A stretch of 64,000 nt of DNA from the NCBI RefSeq assembly GCF_030704685.1, contig NZ_JAUZDX010000016.1, forward strand, positions 62,001 to 126,000. The letters are read 5' to 3'. Below are positions 34,534 to 43,751 of this stretch, in pieces (position 1 is the first letter of the stretch; each line of letters opens with the position of its first letter). A model generated the notes under the pieces. The model was not told the origin of the DNA. It searched no databases and saw only the letters and a program-made list of their open reading frames with translations. This DNA is from Acidovorax sp. A1169. Its GTDB lineage: Bacteria; Pseudomonadota; Gammaproteobacteria; Burkholderiales; Burkholderiaceae_C. The position numbers and the translations under genes were made by a program.

Positions 34534-35651
34534 AGCACTCTATTGCGACCCGCACCCTGGCCGCCTTGCTGGTGGCCGCCGGTCTGTACGCCCCCCTGGG
34601 CGCGGTGGCCGGCGAAGGCCATGACCATGGTGACGCCCCTGCGGCCGCCGACGGCAATGGTCCCAAGCGCCAGCCCGATGGCAGCGTGTTTTTGCCCAAG
34701 CCCGCGCAGCGCCAGCTGGGCGTGCGCACCCTGGTGGCGGCCGAGGGCCGGCACCCCAAGGCCTTCGAGCTGGCCGGCACGGTGGTGATGGACCCCAATG
34801 CCGGCGGCAAGGTGCAGGCCGCGCTGGCCGGCCGGCTGGAGGCAGGGCCCAAGGGCCTGCCCGGCGTGGGCCAGGCGGTGCGCAAGGGCGAGGTGCTGGC
34901 CTATGTGGTGCCTGCGGCGGGAGCCATCGAGCGCTCCAACCAGTTGGCCCAGCAGGCCGAGCTGCGCGCCGCGCGCGACCTGGCCGCACGCCGCTTGGCA
35001 CGTTTGAAGGACCTGGCGGACACCGTGCCGCGCAAGGACATCGAGGCGGCCGAGAGCGAGCTGCAAAGCTTTACCCAGCGCCTGGGCGCCGTGGGCGCCG
35101 GCCTGTCCACGCGCGATGCGCTGGTGGCGCCCGTGTCGGGCGTGATCGCCTCGGCCAACGCCGTGGCAGGGCAGGTGGTGGATGCGCGCGAACTGCTGTT
35201 CGAGGTGGTGGACCCTTCGCGCCTGCGTGTCGAGGCCCTGGCCTACGACACGGCGCAGGCCCACAGCGTGGCCGGTGCCACGCTGGCCGTGGGCGGGCAG
35301 CGCGTGCCGCTGCGCTTTCTGGGCGCGGCGCGCAGCCTGCGCGACCAGGCGCTGCCGCTGCAGTTTGCCGGCGACTCGGCGGTGCTGGGCACCCTGGCCC
35401 TGGGCCAGCCCGTGCGCGTGTTCGTGCAGTCCACCGAGCAGGCCGCCGGTGTGCAGGTGCCCGTGGCCTCGCTGCTGCGCAACCCCGCGAACCAGACCAT
35501 TGTCTGGGTCAAGGAGTCGCCCGAGCGCTTCGTGCCGCGCGTGGTCACCTACGTGCCGCTGGACGGTACTTCGGTGGCCGTGACCTCGGGCCTCAAGGCC
35601 GGTGACCGCGTGGCCACGCAGGGCGCCACGCTGATCAACCAGGTCCGCTAG
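34530..35651 (+). CDS. czcB: Heavy-metal efflux periplasmic adaptor (membrane-fusion protein)
   Basis: Adaptor linking CzcA to CzcC, 373 residues, coupled to the preceding gene by ATGA. The signal peptide is followed by GEGHDHGDAPA (30-ish), a metal-like motif. A barrel-sandwich/lipoyl part (VQAALAGRLEAGPKGLPGVGQAVRKGEVLAYVVP), an alpha hairpin (SNQLAQQAELRAARDLAARRLA) and the returning half (LVAPVSGVIASANAVAGQVVDARELLFEVVD) are clear. C-terminal beta domains end ...TQGATLINQVR. The adaptor-class assignment is secure; metal specificity is inferred from the operon. Confidence 0.92.
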   Translation: MKHSIATRTLAALLVAAGLYAPLGAVAGEGHDHGDAPAAADGNGPKRQPDGSVFLPKPAQRQLGVRTLVAAEGRHPKAFELAGTVVMDPNAGGKVQAALAGRLEAGPKGLPGVGQAVRKGEVLAYVVPAAGAIERSNQLAQQAELRAARDLAARRLARLKDLADTVPRKDIEAAESELQSFTQRLGAVGAGLSTRDALVAPVSGVIASANAVAGQVVDARELLFEVVDPSRLRVEALAYDTAQAHSVAGATLAVGGQRVPLRFLGAARSLRDQALPLQFAGDSAVLGTLALGQPVRVFVQSTEQAAGVQVPVASLLRNPANQTIVWVKESPERFVPRVVTYVPLDGTSVAVTSGLKAGDRVATQGATLINQVR

Positions 35652-35661
35652 GAGCCACCCG

Positions 35662-38600
35662 ATGTTCAAGTGGCTACTCGAAAACAGCCTGGCCAACCGG
35701 CTGCTGGTGCTCATCGCGGCCGGCGTGCTCATGGCCTATGGCGCCTTCACGCTCTCGCGCACCCCGGTGGACGTGTTCCCCGATCTCAACAAGCCCACCG
35801 TCACGCTGATGACCGAGGCCGGTGGCATGGCCGCCGAGGAGGTGGAGCAGCTCATCACCTTCCCGCTGGAAACCACGATGAACGGGCTGCCCGGGGTGGA
35901 GAGCGTGCGCTCCACGTCCAGTGCGGGCCTGTCCTTCATCTACGTCACCTTCGACTGGAGCACGGACATCTTCCGCGCCCGGCAGATGGTGTCCGAGCGC
36001 CTGTCGTCCATGGAGGAAGGGTTGCCCGCAGGCGTGACGCCGCGCATGGGGCCCATCAGCTCCATCATGGGCGAGATCATGCAGGTGGCGATCCCCATCG
36101 ACGTGCAGCGCACCACGCCCATGGCCGTGCGCGAGTACGCCGACTGGGTGCTGCGCCCGCGCCTGCTGGCGATTGCCGGCGTGGCGCAGGTGATCCCCAT
36201 CGGCGGCGAGGTGCGCCAGTTCCAGGTGCAGCCGCAGACGGCGCGCATGGCCGAACTGGGCATCACGCACGACCAGCTCACAGGGGCGCTCAAGGGCTTC
36301 TCGGCCAATACCTCGGGGGGCTTTCTGGAGCTCAACGGGCGCGAGTACCTGATCCGCCACCTGGGCCGCACCTCGCGGCTGGAAGACCTGCAGAACCTGG
36401 CGCTCACCGCGAAGAACGGCCAGCCCGTGCTGCTGCGCCAGGTGGCCGAGGTGACCTTCGCCGCAGCCCTCAAGCGTGGGGACGCGGGCTTCGAGGGCAA
36501 GCCTGCCGTGATCCTGGGCATCCAGAAGCAGCCCACGGCCGACACCATCGCGCTCACGCGCAGCATCGAGGCGGCACTTGGCGACCTGAAGAAGTCGCTG
36601 CCCGCGGGCATGGAGGCGCCGCGCGTCACCTTCCGCCAGGCGAGCTTCATCGAGGCCTCGGTCACCACCTTGCAGGGCAAGCTCATGGGCGCCTCGGTGT
36701 TCGTGGCGGTGATCCTGTTCGTGTTTTTGGGCACGCTCAGGCCCACGGTGATCGCGCTCACGGCCATCCCGGTGTCTATCTTCATCACCGCGCTGGTGTT
36801 CAAGTACTTCGGCCTGTCGATCAACACCATGACGCTGGGCGGACTGGCGATCGCCATCGGCGGCCTGGTGGACGATGCGGTGGTGGACGTGGAGAACGTG
36901 CTGCGGCGCCTGAAGATGGACCGCGCCAGGCACCCGAACCACCGCTTGCACCCGCTGGAGGTGGTCAAGCTCGCGTCGATGGAGGTGCGCTCGGGCATCC
37001 TCTACGCCACGGCCATCATCGTGCTGGTGTTCCTGCCGCTGTTCGCGCTGCCGGGCATCGAGGGGCGGCTGTTCGTGCCGCTGGGCATCGCCTTCATCGT
37101 CTCCACGGTGGCCTCGCTGCTGGTGTCGGTCACCGTTACGCCGGTGCTGGCCTTCTACCTGCTGCCGCGCATGAAGAACCTGGACCACGGTGACACGCGC
37201 GTGGTGGCCTGGCTCAAGGCGCGCTACCGCAGCGGGTTGATGGGCGTGCTGGCGCGCCCGCGCATCGCCATGGCCGTGAGCGCAATGGCGGTGGTGCTCT
37301 CGGTGGCGGCGGTGCCGTTCTTCCCGACCACCTTTCTGCCGCCCTTCAATGAGGGCACGCTGCTCATCGGCATGCGCCTGAACCCGGGCGTTACGCTGGC
37401 CGAGTCGGCCGCCCTGGCCAGCCAGGCCGAGGTGCTGGTGCGCCAGGTGCCAGAGGTCACGCACGTGGGCCGTCGCAGCGGCCGGGCCGAGCTGGACGAA
37501 CATGCCGAGGGCGTACACGTGAGCGAACTCGACGTGGGCCTGCTGCCAGCTTCCGAGCTGAAACGCAGCATGGCCGCAGTGCAGGCCGACATCCGCAGCC
37601 GGCTGGCGCAGATGCCGGCGGCGATTGCCATCGGCCAGCCGATCTCGCACCGCATCGACCACATGCTGTCGGGCGTGCGCTCGCAGATCGCGATCAAGCT
37701 CTTCGGCGAGGACCTCGACACCCTGCGTGGCCAGGCCGATGCGCTGCGTGCGCGCCTGGCCAGCATCGATGGCCTGGCCGACCTGGAGGTGGAAAAGCAG
37801 GTGCTGGCACCGCAGATCACCGTGCGCGTGGACCATGCCGCCGCCGCCCAGTACGGCGTGCCCGCGGCCCAGGTACTGGCCACGCTGCAGGGACTGGTGG
37901 AGGGCGAGAAAGTCACGCAGATCGTGGAGGGCAGCCGCCGCTTTGCGCTGGTGGTGCGCCTGCCCGAGAGCGCGCGCTCACTCGAAGGCCTGGCGCAGAT
38001 CATGATCGAGACCCCGCGCGGGCGCGTGCCGCTGTCGCGCCTGGCGAGCATCGAGGACGGGGACGGCCCCAACCAGATCAGCCGCGACGACGGCAAGCGG
38101 CGCATCGTGCTGTCGGCCAATGCACAGGGCCGGGCGCTGTCCGACGTGGTGGCCGACATCCGCAAGGTGGTGGGCGAGACGCGCCTGCCGGATGGTTACT
38201 TCATCACCTTGGGCGGCCAGTTCCAGGCGCAGGAGGAGGCCAGCCGGCTGGTGGGCATGCTCGCCATCGTCTCGCTGGTGCTGATGTTCGTGGTGCTGTA
38301 CACGCGCTACCGCTCGGCCACGCTGTCGGCGTTGATCATGGCCAACATCCCGCTGGCGCTGGTGGGCGCCGTTCTCGGTTTGTGGATCTCGGGCCAGCCG
38401 CTGTCGGTGGCGGCGCTGATCGGCTTCATCACACTGGCGGGCATCTCGGTGCGCAACGGCATTTTGAAGGTGAGCCACTACCTGAACCTGATGCGCGTGG
38501 AGGGCGAGAACTTCGACCACGCCATGATCGTGCGCGGCTCGCTTGAACGCCTCTCCCCCGTGCTCATGACCGCCCTGGTCACCGCCTTCGCGCTGGCCCC

Positions 38601-38781
38601 GCTGCTGCTGGAGGCCGAGCGCCCCGGCACCGAGATATTGCACCCGGTGGCCGTGGTGATCTTCTCGGGCCTGATCAGCTCGACCCTGCTCGACACCTTC
38701 CTGACCCCGGCTTTGTTCTGGCTGTTCGGCCGCCGCGATGCCGAGCGCCTGCTGGACGACAAGAACGCCGAGGCCTTCTGA
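35662..38781 (+). CDS. czcA: Heavy-metal efflux RND permease (CzcA/CusA family)
   Basis: Proton-driven RND pump of 1,039 residues, complete, with AGGAG just before ATG 35662. The TM4 region has LVDDAVVDVEN, with Asp404-Asp405, Asp409 and Glu411 as proton-relay candidates; this Asp-rich form marks the heavy-metal (HME) branch and differs from the drug pump at the window start (DDAIVVVEN). N-terminal TPVDVFPDLNKPTV and the second-half GFITLAGISVRNGILKVSHYLN are also HME-like. With CzcB and CzcC it exports divalent cations (probably Zn, Co or Cd) from periplasm or cytoplasm. The exact metal cannot be set from this motif. Confidence 0.93.
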   Translation: MFKWLLENSLANRLLVLIAAGVLMAYGAFTLSRTPVDVFPDLNKPTVTLMTEAGGMAAEEVEQLITFPLETTMNGLPGVESVRSTSSAGLSFIYVTFDWSTDIFRARQMVSERLSSMEEGLPAGVTPRMGPISSIMGEIMQVAIPIDVQRTTPMAVREYADWVLRPRLLAIAGVAQVIPIGGEVRQFQVQPQTARMAELGITHDQLTGALKGFSANTSGGFLELNGREYLIRHLGRTSRLEDLQNLALTAKNGQPVLLRQVAEVTFAAALKRGDAGFEGKPAVILGIQKQPTADTIALTRSIEAALGDLKKSLPAGMEAPRVTFRQASFIEASVTTLQGKLMGASVFVAVILFVFLGTLRPTVIALTAIPVSIFITALVFKYFGLSINTMTLGGLAIAIGGLVDDAVVDVENVLRRLKMDRARHPNHRLHPLEVVKLASMEVRSGILYATAIIVLVFLPLFALPGIEGRLFVPLGIAFIVSTVASLLVSVTVTPVLAFYLLPRMKNLDHGDTRVVAWLKARYRSGLMGVLARPRIAMAVSAMAVVLSVAAVPFFPTTFLPPFNEGTLLIGMRLNPGVTLAESAALASQAEVLVRQVPEVTHVGRRSGRAELDEHAEGVHVSELDVGLLPASELKRSMAAVQADIRSRLAQMPAAIAIGQPISHRIDHMLSGVRSQIAIKLFGEDLDTLRGQADALRARLASIDGLADLEVEKQVLAPQITVRVDHAAAAQYGVPAAQVLATLQGLVEGEKVTQIVEGSRRFALVVRLPESARSLEGLAQIMIETPRGRVPLSRLASIEDGDGPNQISRDDGKRRIVLSANAQGRALSDVVADIRKVVGETRLPDGYFITLGGQFQAQEEASRLVGMLAIVSLVLMFVVLYTRYRSATLSALIMANIPLALVGAVLGLWISGQPLSVAALIGFITLAGISVRNGILKVSHYLNLMRVEGENFDHAMIVRGSLERLSPVLMTALVTAFALAPLLLEAERPGTEILHPVAVVIFSGLISSTLLDTFLTPALFWLFGRRDAERLLDDKNAEAF

Positions 38782-38825
38782 GCTTTCTCTCTCCCCCGTT
38801 CCCTCAACCCCTTGAAAGGACCTCC

Positions 38826-39218
38826 ATGACAATGACCAAGTACCTCCTGGCCTCACTGGCCCTGGCCGTCTCCGGCGCGGCATTCGCCGCTGGCGACCAC
38901 ACCCATGGCGACGACCACAAGCCGCAGCACGGCGGCATCGTGGCCGGCACCCACGACATGGACTACGAGCTGGTGGCGCGGCCCGACCTGATCACCCTGC
39001 ACCTGCGCGACCATGGCAAGCCGGCCAGCTCCCAGGGTGTGGGCGCCAAGCTCACGCTGCTCAACGGCACCGAAAAATCCGAGGCCGTGCTGGTACCGGC
39101 CGGCGAGGGCAAGCTCGAAGCCAAGGGCACGTTCAAGGTCGCGGCGGGCACCAAGGTGGTGGCGCTGGTGACACTGCCAGGCAAGAAGGCGGCCAATGTG
39201 CGTTTCGCGTTGAAGTAA
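38826..39218 (+). CDS. Small His-rich periplasmic protein closing the czc operon
   Basis: 130 residues, 44 nt after czcA with GAAAGGACC before ATG 38826 (ATG 38832 is an alternative). The signal peptide ends ...GAAFAAG. The mature start GDHTHGDDHKPQHGG has four His in eleven residues and is the likely metal site. The rest is a small beta domain (TLHLRDHGKPASSQGVGAKLTLL, ... AAGTKVVALVTLPGKKAANVRFAL). I know no firm family name; a periplasmic metal chaperone or sensor for the pump is an inference from position and His content. Confidence 0.8.
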   Translation: MTMTKYLLASLALAVSGAAFAAGDHTHGDDHKPQHGGIVAGTHDMDYELVARPDLITLHLRDHGKPASSQGVGAKLTLLNGTEKSEAVLVPAGEGKLEAKGTFKVAAGTKVVALVTLPGKKAANVRFALK

Positions 39219-39319
39219 GCAGGCACCAACGCCATTCGGTGCGCAATGCGTCACGAAAATGGCGCCGGGTGGTGCTGGCACGGGCTGCCTGCGACACAGG
39301 GTGGGCCTACCATGTGTCC

Positions 39320-39883
39320 ATGCCTGCTTCTTCCTCCGACTTCGATTTCGCCGCGCTGGCCGAGGGCATCGCCCAGGCCAGCCGCGCGGCCCTGGCCGAC
39401 ATCTCCGAGCGCTGCGGCCCGCAAGACCCTGTGTGCGCCTTCACCCTGTACACCGACGACGGGGCCATGACCGTCTGCCCGGCCCTGTTGACCGAATCGC
39501 AGGTGCGTGAACTCACTTCGCGCCACCCGGACGAGGCCGGTTACTACCGCTACAGCTCGTCGGAATGGCCCATGGAGGGGGAGGGCGCCAATGGCGCATT
39601 CAATGACCTGTGCACGCTGGTGCGCGAACATGTGCTGGCGCTGCCGGACGAAGGGGGTGATGCCGCCTTCACGGCTTTTCGCGCGCAACTGCTCGAAACC
39701 ATGGTCCAGGTGCTGGAGCGGCTGCGCCGCGAAGACCCGGCCTTCGTACGCGAGTCCCTGCTGCTGCAGGTGTCGGTGTCGGATGGCGATGAGCCGGCCA
39801 AGGTGCTGAACCAGTGGGTGGCCCGCCTGAACCCGCCTGCCGCAGTAGCCGAATTCAAGGCCTGGACCGATTCCTGGGGTTGA
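39320..39883 (+). CDS. DUF4303-like cytoplasmic protein
   Basis: 187-residue protein without signal or membrane segment. The N-terminus (DFAALAEGIAQASRAALADI) is helical; the core FTLYTDDGAMTVCPALLTE, YYRYSSSEWPMEGEG and later helices agree with the DUF4303 pattern (a fold related to SMI1/KNR4-type proteins). ATG 39320 is chosen as the first Met giving this fold; the earlier frame is non-coding-like. The function is unknown. It stands between the czc operon and the convergent ppsR. A second protein with the same N-terminal type lies at 59.8 kb fused to HEAT repeats. Confidence 0.7.
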   Translation: MPASSSDFDFAALAEGIAQASRAALADISERCGPQDPVCAFTLYTDDGAMTVCPALLTESQVRELTSRHPDEAGYYRYSSSEWPMEGEGANGAFNDLCTLVREHVLALPDEGGDAAFTAFRAQLLETMVQVLERLRREDPAFVRESLLLQVSVSDGDEPAKVLNQWVARLNPPAAVAEFKAWTDSWG

Positions 39884-39911
39884 CGGCTGGCGCGGGCATG
39901 GCCCGCCGCCG

Positions 39912-40733
39912 TCAATACACCAGCCGTTCGGGCCGGATTTCCTGCAGGATGGTGGTGGCGATCTCTTCGATCGACTTGGTGGTGGTGGACAGCCAGCGGA
40001 TGCCGGCGCGCCGCATCATGGCTTCGGCCTCGGCCACTTCGTGGCGGCAGTTGACCAGGTCGGCGTACTTGGAGTTGGGGCGGCGCTCGTTGCGGATCTC
40101 GGACAGGCGCTCGGGCTGGATGGTCAGGCCGAAGATCTTCTTGCGGTGCGGCTCCAGCGCGGGCGGCAGCTGGCGGCGGTCGAAATCCTCGGGGATCAGC
40201 GGGTAGTTGGCGGCCTTCATGCCGTACTGCATGGCCAGGTACAGGCTGGTGGGGGTCTTGCCGCTGCGGCTCACGCCCACCAGGATCACGTCGGCACCGG
40301 CCAGGTCGCGGTTGCTCTGGCCATCATCGTGCGCCAGGCTGAAGTTGATGGCTTCGATGCGGTCGGTGTACTCCTTGCTGCGGCTCACGTCACTGAAGCG
40401 GCCCACGCGGTGGTGGGACTTGATACCGAGCTCTTCCTCCAGCGGGTGCACGAAGGTGCCGAACATGTCGAGCAGCATGCCCTTGCAGCCTTCCTGGATG
40501 ACGCGCAGCACCTCCATGTTGACCAGGGTGGTGAATACGATGGGCTTCTTGCCCTCGATCTCGGCCGTGTGGTTGATCTGCCGCACCGTCTGGTGCGCCT
40601 TGTCCACGCTGTCGATGAAGGGCAGGCGCACATGGCGGGGCTTCAGCTCGAACTGGGCCAGGATGGCATTGCCAAAGGTCTCTGCGGTGATACCGGTGCC
40701 GTCGGAGACAAAGAATACGGTGCGCGTGTGCAT
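39912..40733 (-). CDS. ppsR: PEP synthase regulatory protein (bifunctional kinase/pyrophosphorylase)
   Basis: 273-residue PSRP/DUF299 protein. It switches PEP synthase off by ADP-dependent phosphorylation of a Thr next to the catalytic His, and on by phosphorolysis. The P-loop [11 protein letters not shown] begins at residue 153. N-terminal [20 protein letters not shown] and [16 protein letters not shown] are conserved. It is transcribed divergently from ppsA across a 216-nt gap; a TACAAT box (40792-40797) lies there. The pairing with ppsA is classical and fixes the role. Confidence 0.95.
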   Translation of the reverse strand: MHTRTVFFVSDGTGITAETFGNAILAQFELKPRHVRLPFIDSVDKAHQTVRQINHTAEIEGKKPIVFTTLVNMEVLRVIQEGCKGMLLDMFGTFVHPLEEELGIKSHHRVGRFSDVSRSKEYTDRIEAINFSLAHDDGQSNRDLAGADVILVGVSRSGKTPTSLYLAMQYGMKAANYPLIPEDFDRRQLPPALEPHRKKIFGLTIQPERLSEIRNERRPNSKYADLVNCRHEVAEAEAMMRRAGIRWLSTTTKSIEEIATTILQEIRPERLVY

Positions 40734-40949
40734 GAATGGGGGCCTTTGGGTGTGTCAACACGTTGTCAACCTGCTTGCGGCGCGGCAGGCCTACAATTGT
40801 GTCAATTATCCAAATTTCTCAACCATGCACGCCGTCGGCACACAACCACAACGACAAAGCCTGAGCCCGTGCATGGCCGCTCGCCCCACGGTGCCCCTTG
40901 GTAGGGGCGGGCGCGCAGACGACCCGGTTTCAACTTCTGGAGCTTTCCC

Positions 40950-43343
40950 ATGTCTGCACTTTTCAGCCCGACCGCCCTGGTCGTACCGTTTGAAAACCTG
41001 AGAATGACCGATGTCGAGTCGGTGGGCGGTAAAAACGCCTCCCTCGGCGAAATGATCTCGCAGCTGCCCGAGGGCGTGCGCGTCCCTACGGGTTTTGCCA
41101 CCACGGCACATGCCTTCCGCGAATTCCTGGCCCACGACGGCCTGGCCGACAAGATCAGCGCCAAGCTGGCCAGCCTCGATACCGAGGACGTGCGCGCCCT
41201 GGCCCGGGTAGGTGGTGAAATCCGCGCCATGGTCGAGGCCCAGCCCTTCCCCGCCGACCTGCAAAAAGCCATTGGCGAAGCCTTTGCCACCCTGTCCGCC
41301 GGCAACCCGCAGGCCAGCTTTGCCGTGCGCTCGTCCGCCACGGCCGAAGACCTGCCCGACGCCTCGTTCGCCGGCCAGCAGGAGACCTTCCTGAACGTGG
41401 TGGGCATCGACGACGTGCTGCACAAGATGAAGGAGGTGTTTGCCTCCCTGTACAACGACCGCGCCATCTCCTACCGCGTGCACAAGGGCTTTGCGCACGA
41501 CGTGGTGGCACTGTCGGCCGGCGTGCAGCGCATGGTGCGCTCCGACCTGGGCGCTGCAGGCGTGATGTTCACCATCGACACCGAGTCGGGCTTCGACCAG
41601 GTGGTCTTCATCACCAGCAGCTACGGCCTGGGAGAGACGGTGGTGCAGGGCGCCGTGAACCCCGACGAGTTCTACGTGCACAAGCCCACCCTGCAGGCCG
41701 GCAAGAAGGCCGTGATCCGCCGCAATCTGGGCAGCAAGCTGGTTCAGATGGTGTTCTCCACGGCCGAGGAAAAGGCCGCATCGGGCAAGCTGGTGAAGAC
41801 CACCGATGTGCCCACCGAGCAGCGCAACCGCTACTCGCTGACCGATGCCGACGTGCAGCAACTGGCGCACTACGCGCTGGTGATCGAGCAGCACTATGGC
41901 CGCCCGATGGACATCGAATGGGGCAAGGACGGCACCGACGGCCTGCTTTACATCCTGCAGGCGCGACCCGAGACGGTCAAGAGCCAGTCCAAGGGCCAGG
42001 CCGAGATGCGCTACAAGCTCAAGGGCCAGGGCACCGTGCTGGCCGAGGGCCGCGCGATTGGCCAGAAGATCGGCACCGGCCCGGTGCGCCTGGTGCACAG
42101 CATTGCCGAGATGGACAAGGTGCAGCCCGGCGACGTGCTGGTGACCGACATGACCGACCCCAACTGGGAGCCGGTGATGAAGCGCGCCAGCGCCATCGTC
42201 ACCAACCGCGGCGGACGCACCTGCCACGCGGCTATCATCGCGCGCGAACTGGGCATCCCGGCCGTGGTGGGCTGTGGTGACGCGACCGAGCTGCTGAAAG
42301 ACGGCACCCTGGTCACCGTGAGCTGCGCCGAGGGCGACACCGGCCACATCTACGACGGCCTGCTGGAGACCGAGGTCACCGAGGTGCAGCGCGGCGAGAT
42401 GCCGGCCATCAAGACCAAGATCATGATGAACGTGGGCAACCCCCAGCTGGCATTCGACTTCTGCCAGTTGCCTAACGAAGGCGTGGGCCTGGCGCGGCTG
42501 GAGTTCATCATCAACAACAACATTGGCGTGCACCCCAAGGCCATCCTGGACTACCCGCAGATCGATGCCGACCTGAAGAAGGCTGTGGAGTCCGTGGCCC
42601 GGGGCCATGCCAGCCCGCGCGCCTTCTACGTGGACAAGGTCGCCGAAGGCGTGGCCACCATCGCTGCGGCGTTCTACCCCAAGCCGGTGATCGTGCGCCT
42701 CTCGGACTTCAAGAGCAATGAGTACCGCAAACTCATCGGCGGCAGCCGCTACGAGCCCGAGGAAGAAAACCCGATGCTGGGCTTTCGTGGCGCCGCGCGC
42801 TACCTGAGCGCAGATTTCGGCGAAGCGTTTGCCATGGAGTGCGAGGCTTTGAAGCGCGTGCGCAACGAGATGGGCCTGACCAACGTGCAGGTGATGGTGC
42901 CTTTCGTGCGCACCCTCGGGCAGGCCGAGCGTGTGACGCAACTGCTGGCCCAGCACGGCCTGCAGCGCGGCAAGGACGACCTCAAGGTCATCATGATGTG
43001 CGAAGTGCCGAGCAATGCCATCCTGGCCGAGCGCTTCCTCGAGTTCTTCGACGGCTTCTCCATTGGCTCCAACGACCTGACCCAGCTCACGCTGGGCCTG
43101 GACCGCGACTCGGGCCTGGAGCTGCTGGCGCAGGACTTCGACGAGCGCGACCCCGCCGTGCTGGCGCTGATCCACCAGGCCATCAAGGCCTGCCTGGCCC
43201 AGGGCAAGTACATCGGCATCTGCGGCCAGGGCCCCAGCGACCACCCTGACTTCGCGCAGTGGCTGGCGGCCGAGGGCATCTCATCCATCTCGCTGAACCC
43301 CGACAGCGTGATGGCCACCTGGCAGCAGCTGGCTGCGGGCTGA
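40950..43343 (+). CDS. ppsA: Phosphoenolpyruvate synthase
   Basis: Makes PEP from pyruvate and ATP for gluconeogenesis. 797 residues, normal length. N-terminal nucleotide-binding domain ([37 protein letters not shown]), central phosphohistidine domain with [17 protein letters not shown] and catalytic His426 (Thr424 is the expected target of PpsR), and C-terminal PEP-binding barrel ([43 protein letters not shown]). It starts at ATG 40950. No other gene overlaps. Confidence 0.97.
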   Translation: MSALFSPTALVVPFENLRMTDVESVGGKNASLGEMISQLPEGVRVPTGFATTAHAFREFLAHDGLADKISAKLASLDTEDVRALARVGGEIRAMVEAQPFPADLQKAIGEAFATLSAGNPQASFAVRSSATAEDLPDASFAGQQETFLNVVGIDDVLHKMKEVFASLYNDRAISYRVHKGFAHDVVALSAGVQRMVRSDLGAAGVMFTIDTESGFDQVVFITSSYGLGETVVQGAVNPDEFYVHKPTLQAGKKAVIRRNLGSKLVQMVFSTAEEKAASGKLVKTTDVPTEQRNRYSLTDADVQQLAHYALVIEQHYGRPMDIEWGKDGTDGLLYILQARPETVKSQSKGQAEMRYKLKGQGTVLAEGRAIGQKIGTGPVRLVHSIAEMDKVQPGDVLVTDMTDPNWEPVMKRASAIVTNRGGRTCHAAIIARELGIPAVVGCGDATELLKDGTLVTVSCAEGDTGHIYDGLLETEVTEVQRGEMPAIKTKIMMNVGNPQLAFDFCQLPNEGVGLARLEFIINNNIGVHPKAILDYPQIDADLKKAVESVARGHASPRAFYVDKVAEGVATIAAAFYPKPVIVRLSDFKSNEYRKLIGGSRYEPEEENPMLGFRGAARYLSADFGEAFAMECEALKRVRNEMGLTNVQVMVPFVRTLGQAERVTQLLAQHGLQRGKDDLKVIMMCEVPSNAILAERFLEFFDGFSIGSNDLTQLTLGLDRDSGLELLAQDFDERDPAVLALIHQAIKACLAQGKYIGICGQGPSDHPDFAQWLAAEGISSISLNPDSVMATWQQLAAG

Positions 43344-43393
43344 GGCCTTGCGGGCACGGGCACGTCAATCCATGCAGCGCCTTGGCTGACCCG

Positions 43394-43747
43394 ATGCCCG
43401 TGCTGCCCCGTTCCCCCATCAAGCCTGCCGAGCCCGAGCTCGCAGGCCCATTTCCGCCGGACCTGCACGACGTGCGCCACCTGTGGCTCAAGGCCGGGCT
43501 GCTGGTGATCTGGGTGCTGGTGTCCTTCGTGGCCACCTACTTCGCACGCGACCTGCAATTCCTCATCCCGGGCGGCTGGCCGCTAGGCTACTGGATCGAG
43601 GCGCAGGGCGCGGTGCTGGTGTTCATTGCCATCGTGGTGGTGTATGCCTGGGCCATGAACCGCTTCGAGCGGCAGGACGAACGGCGCCGCCTGGCGCTGG
43701 AAGCCGCTCTGCCAGCGGACGGCAAGCTCCCTGCGGACGCGGCCTGA
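43394..43747 (+). CDS. Small subunit of a VC_2705-type sodium:solute symporter (DUF4212)
   Basis: 117 residues. The conserved WLKAGLLVIWVLVSFVATYFAR helix is followed by FLIPGGWPLGYWIEAQGAVLVFIAIVVVYAWAMNRFERQDERR, the hallmark of DUF4212 small subunits. It lies 50 nt after ppsA and 4 nt before the large symporter subunit, so the two are co-translated. Such pairs transport acetate or other small monocarboxylates in proteobacteria; next to ppsA this would link uptake to gluconeogenesis (inference). Confidence 0.88.
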   Translation: MPVLPRSPIKPAEPELAGPFPPDLHDVRHLWLKAGLLVIWVLVSFVATYFARDLQFLIPGGWPLGYWIEAQGAVLVFIAIVVVYAWAMNRFERQDERRRLALEAALPADGKLPADAA

Positions 43748-43751
43748 CGCC

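Noticed and set aside
40806..43244. An 812-codon minus-strand frame opposite ppsA
   Set aside because: ppsA is unambiguous on the + strand; the antisense frame has no recognisable domain.
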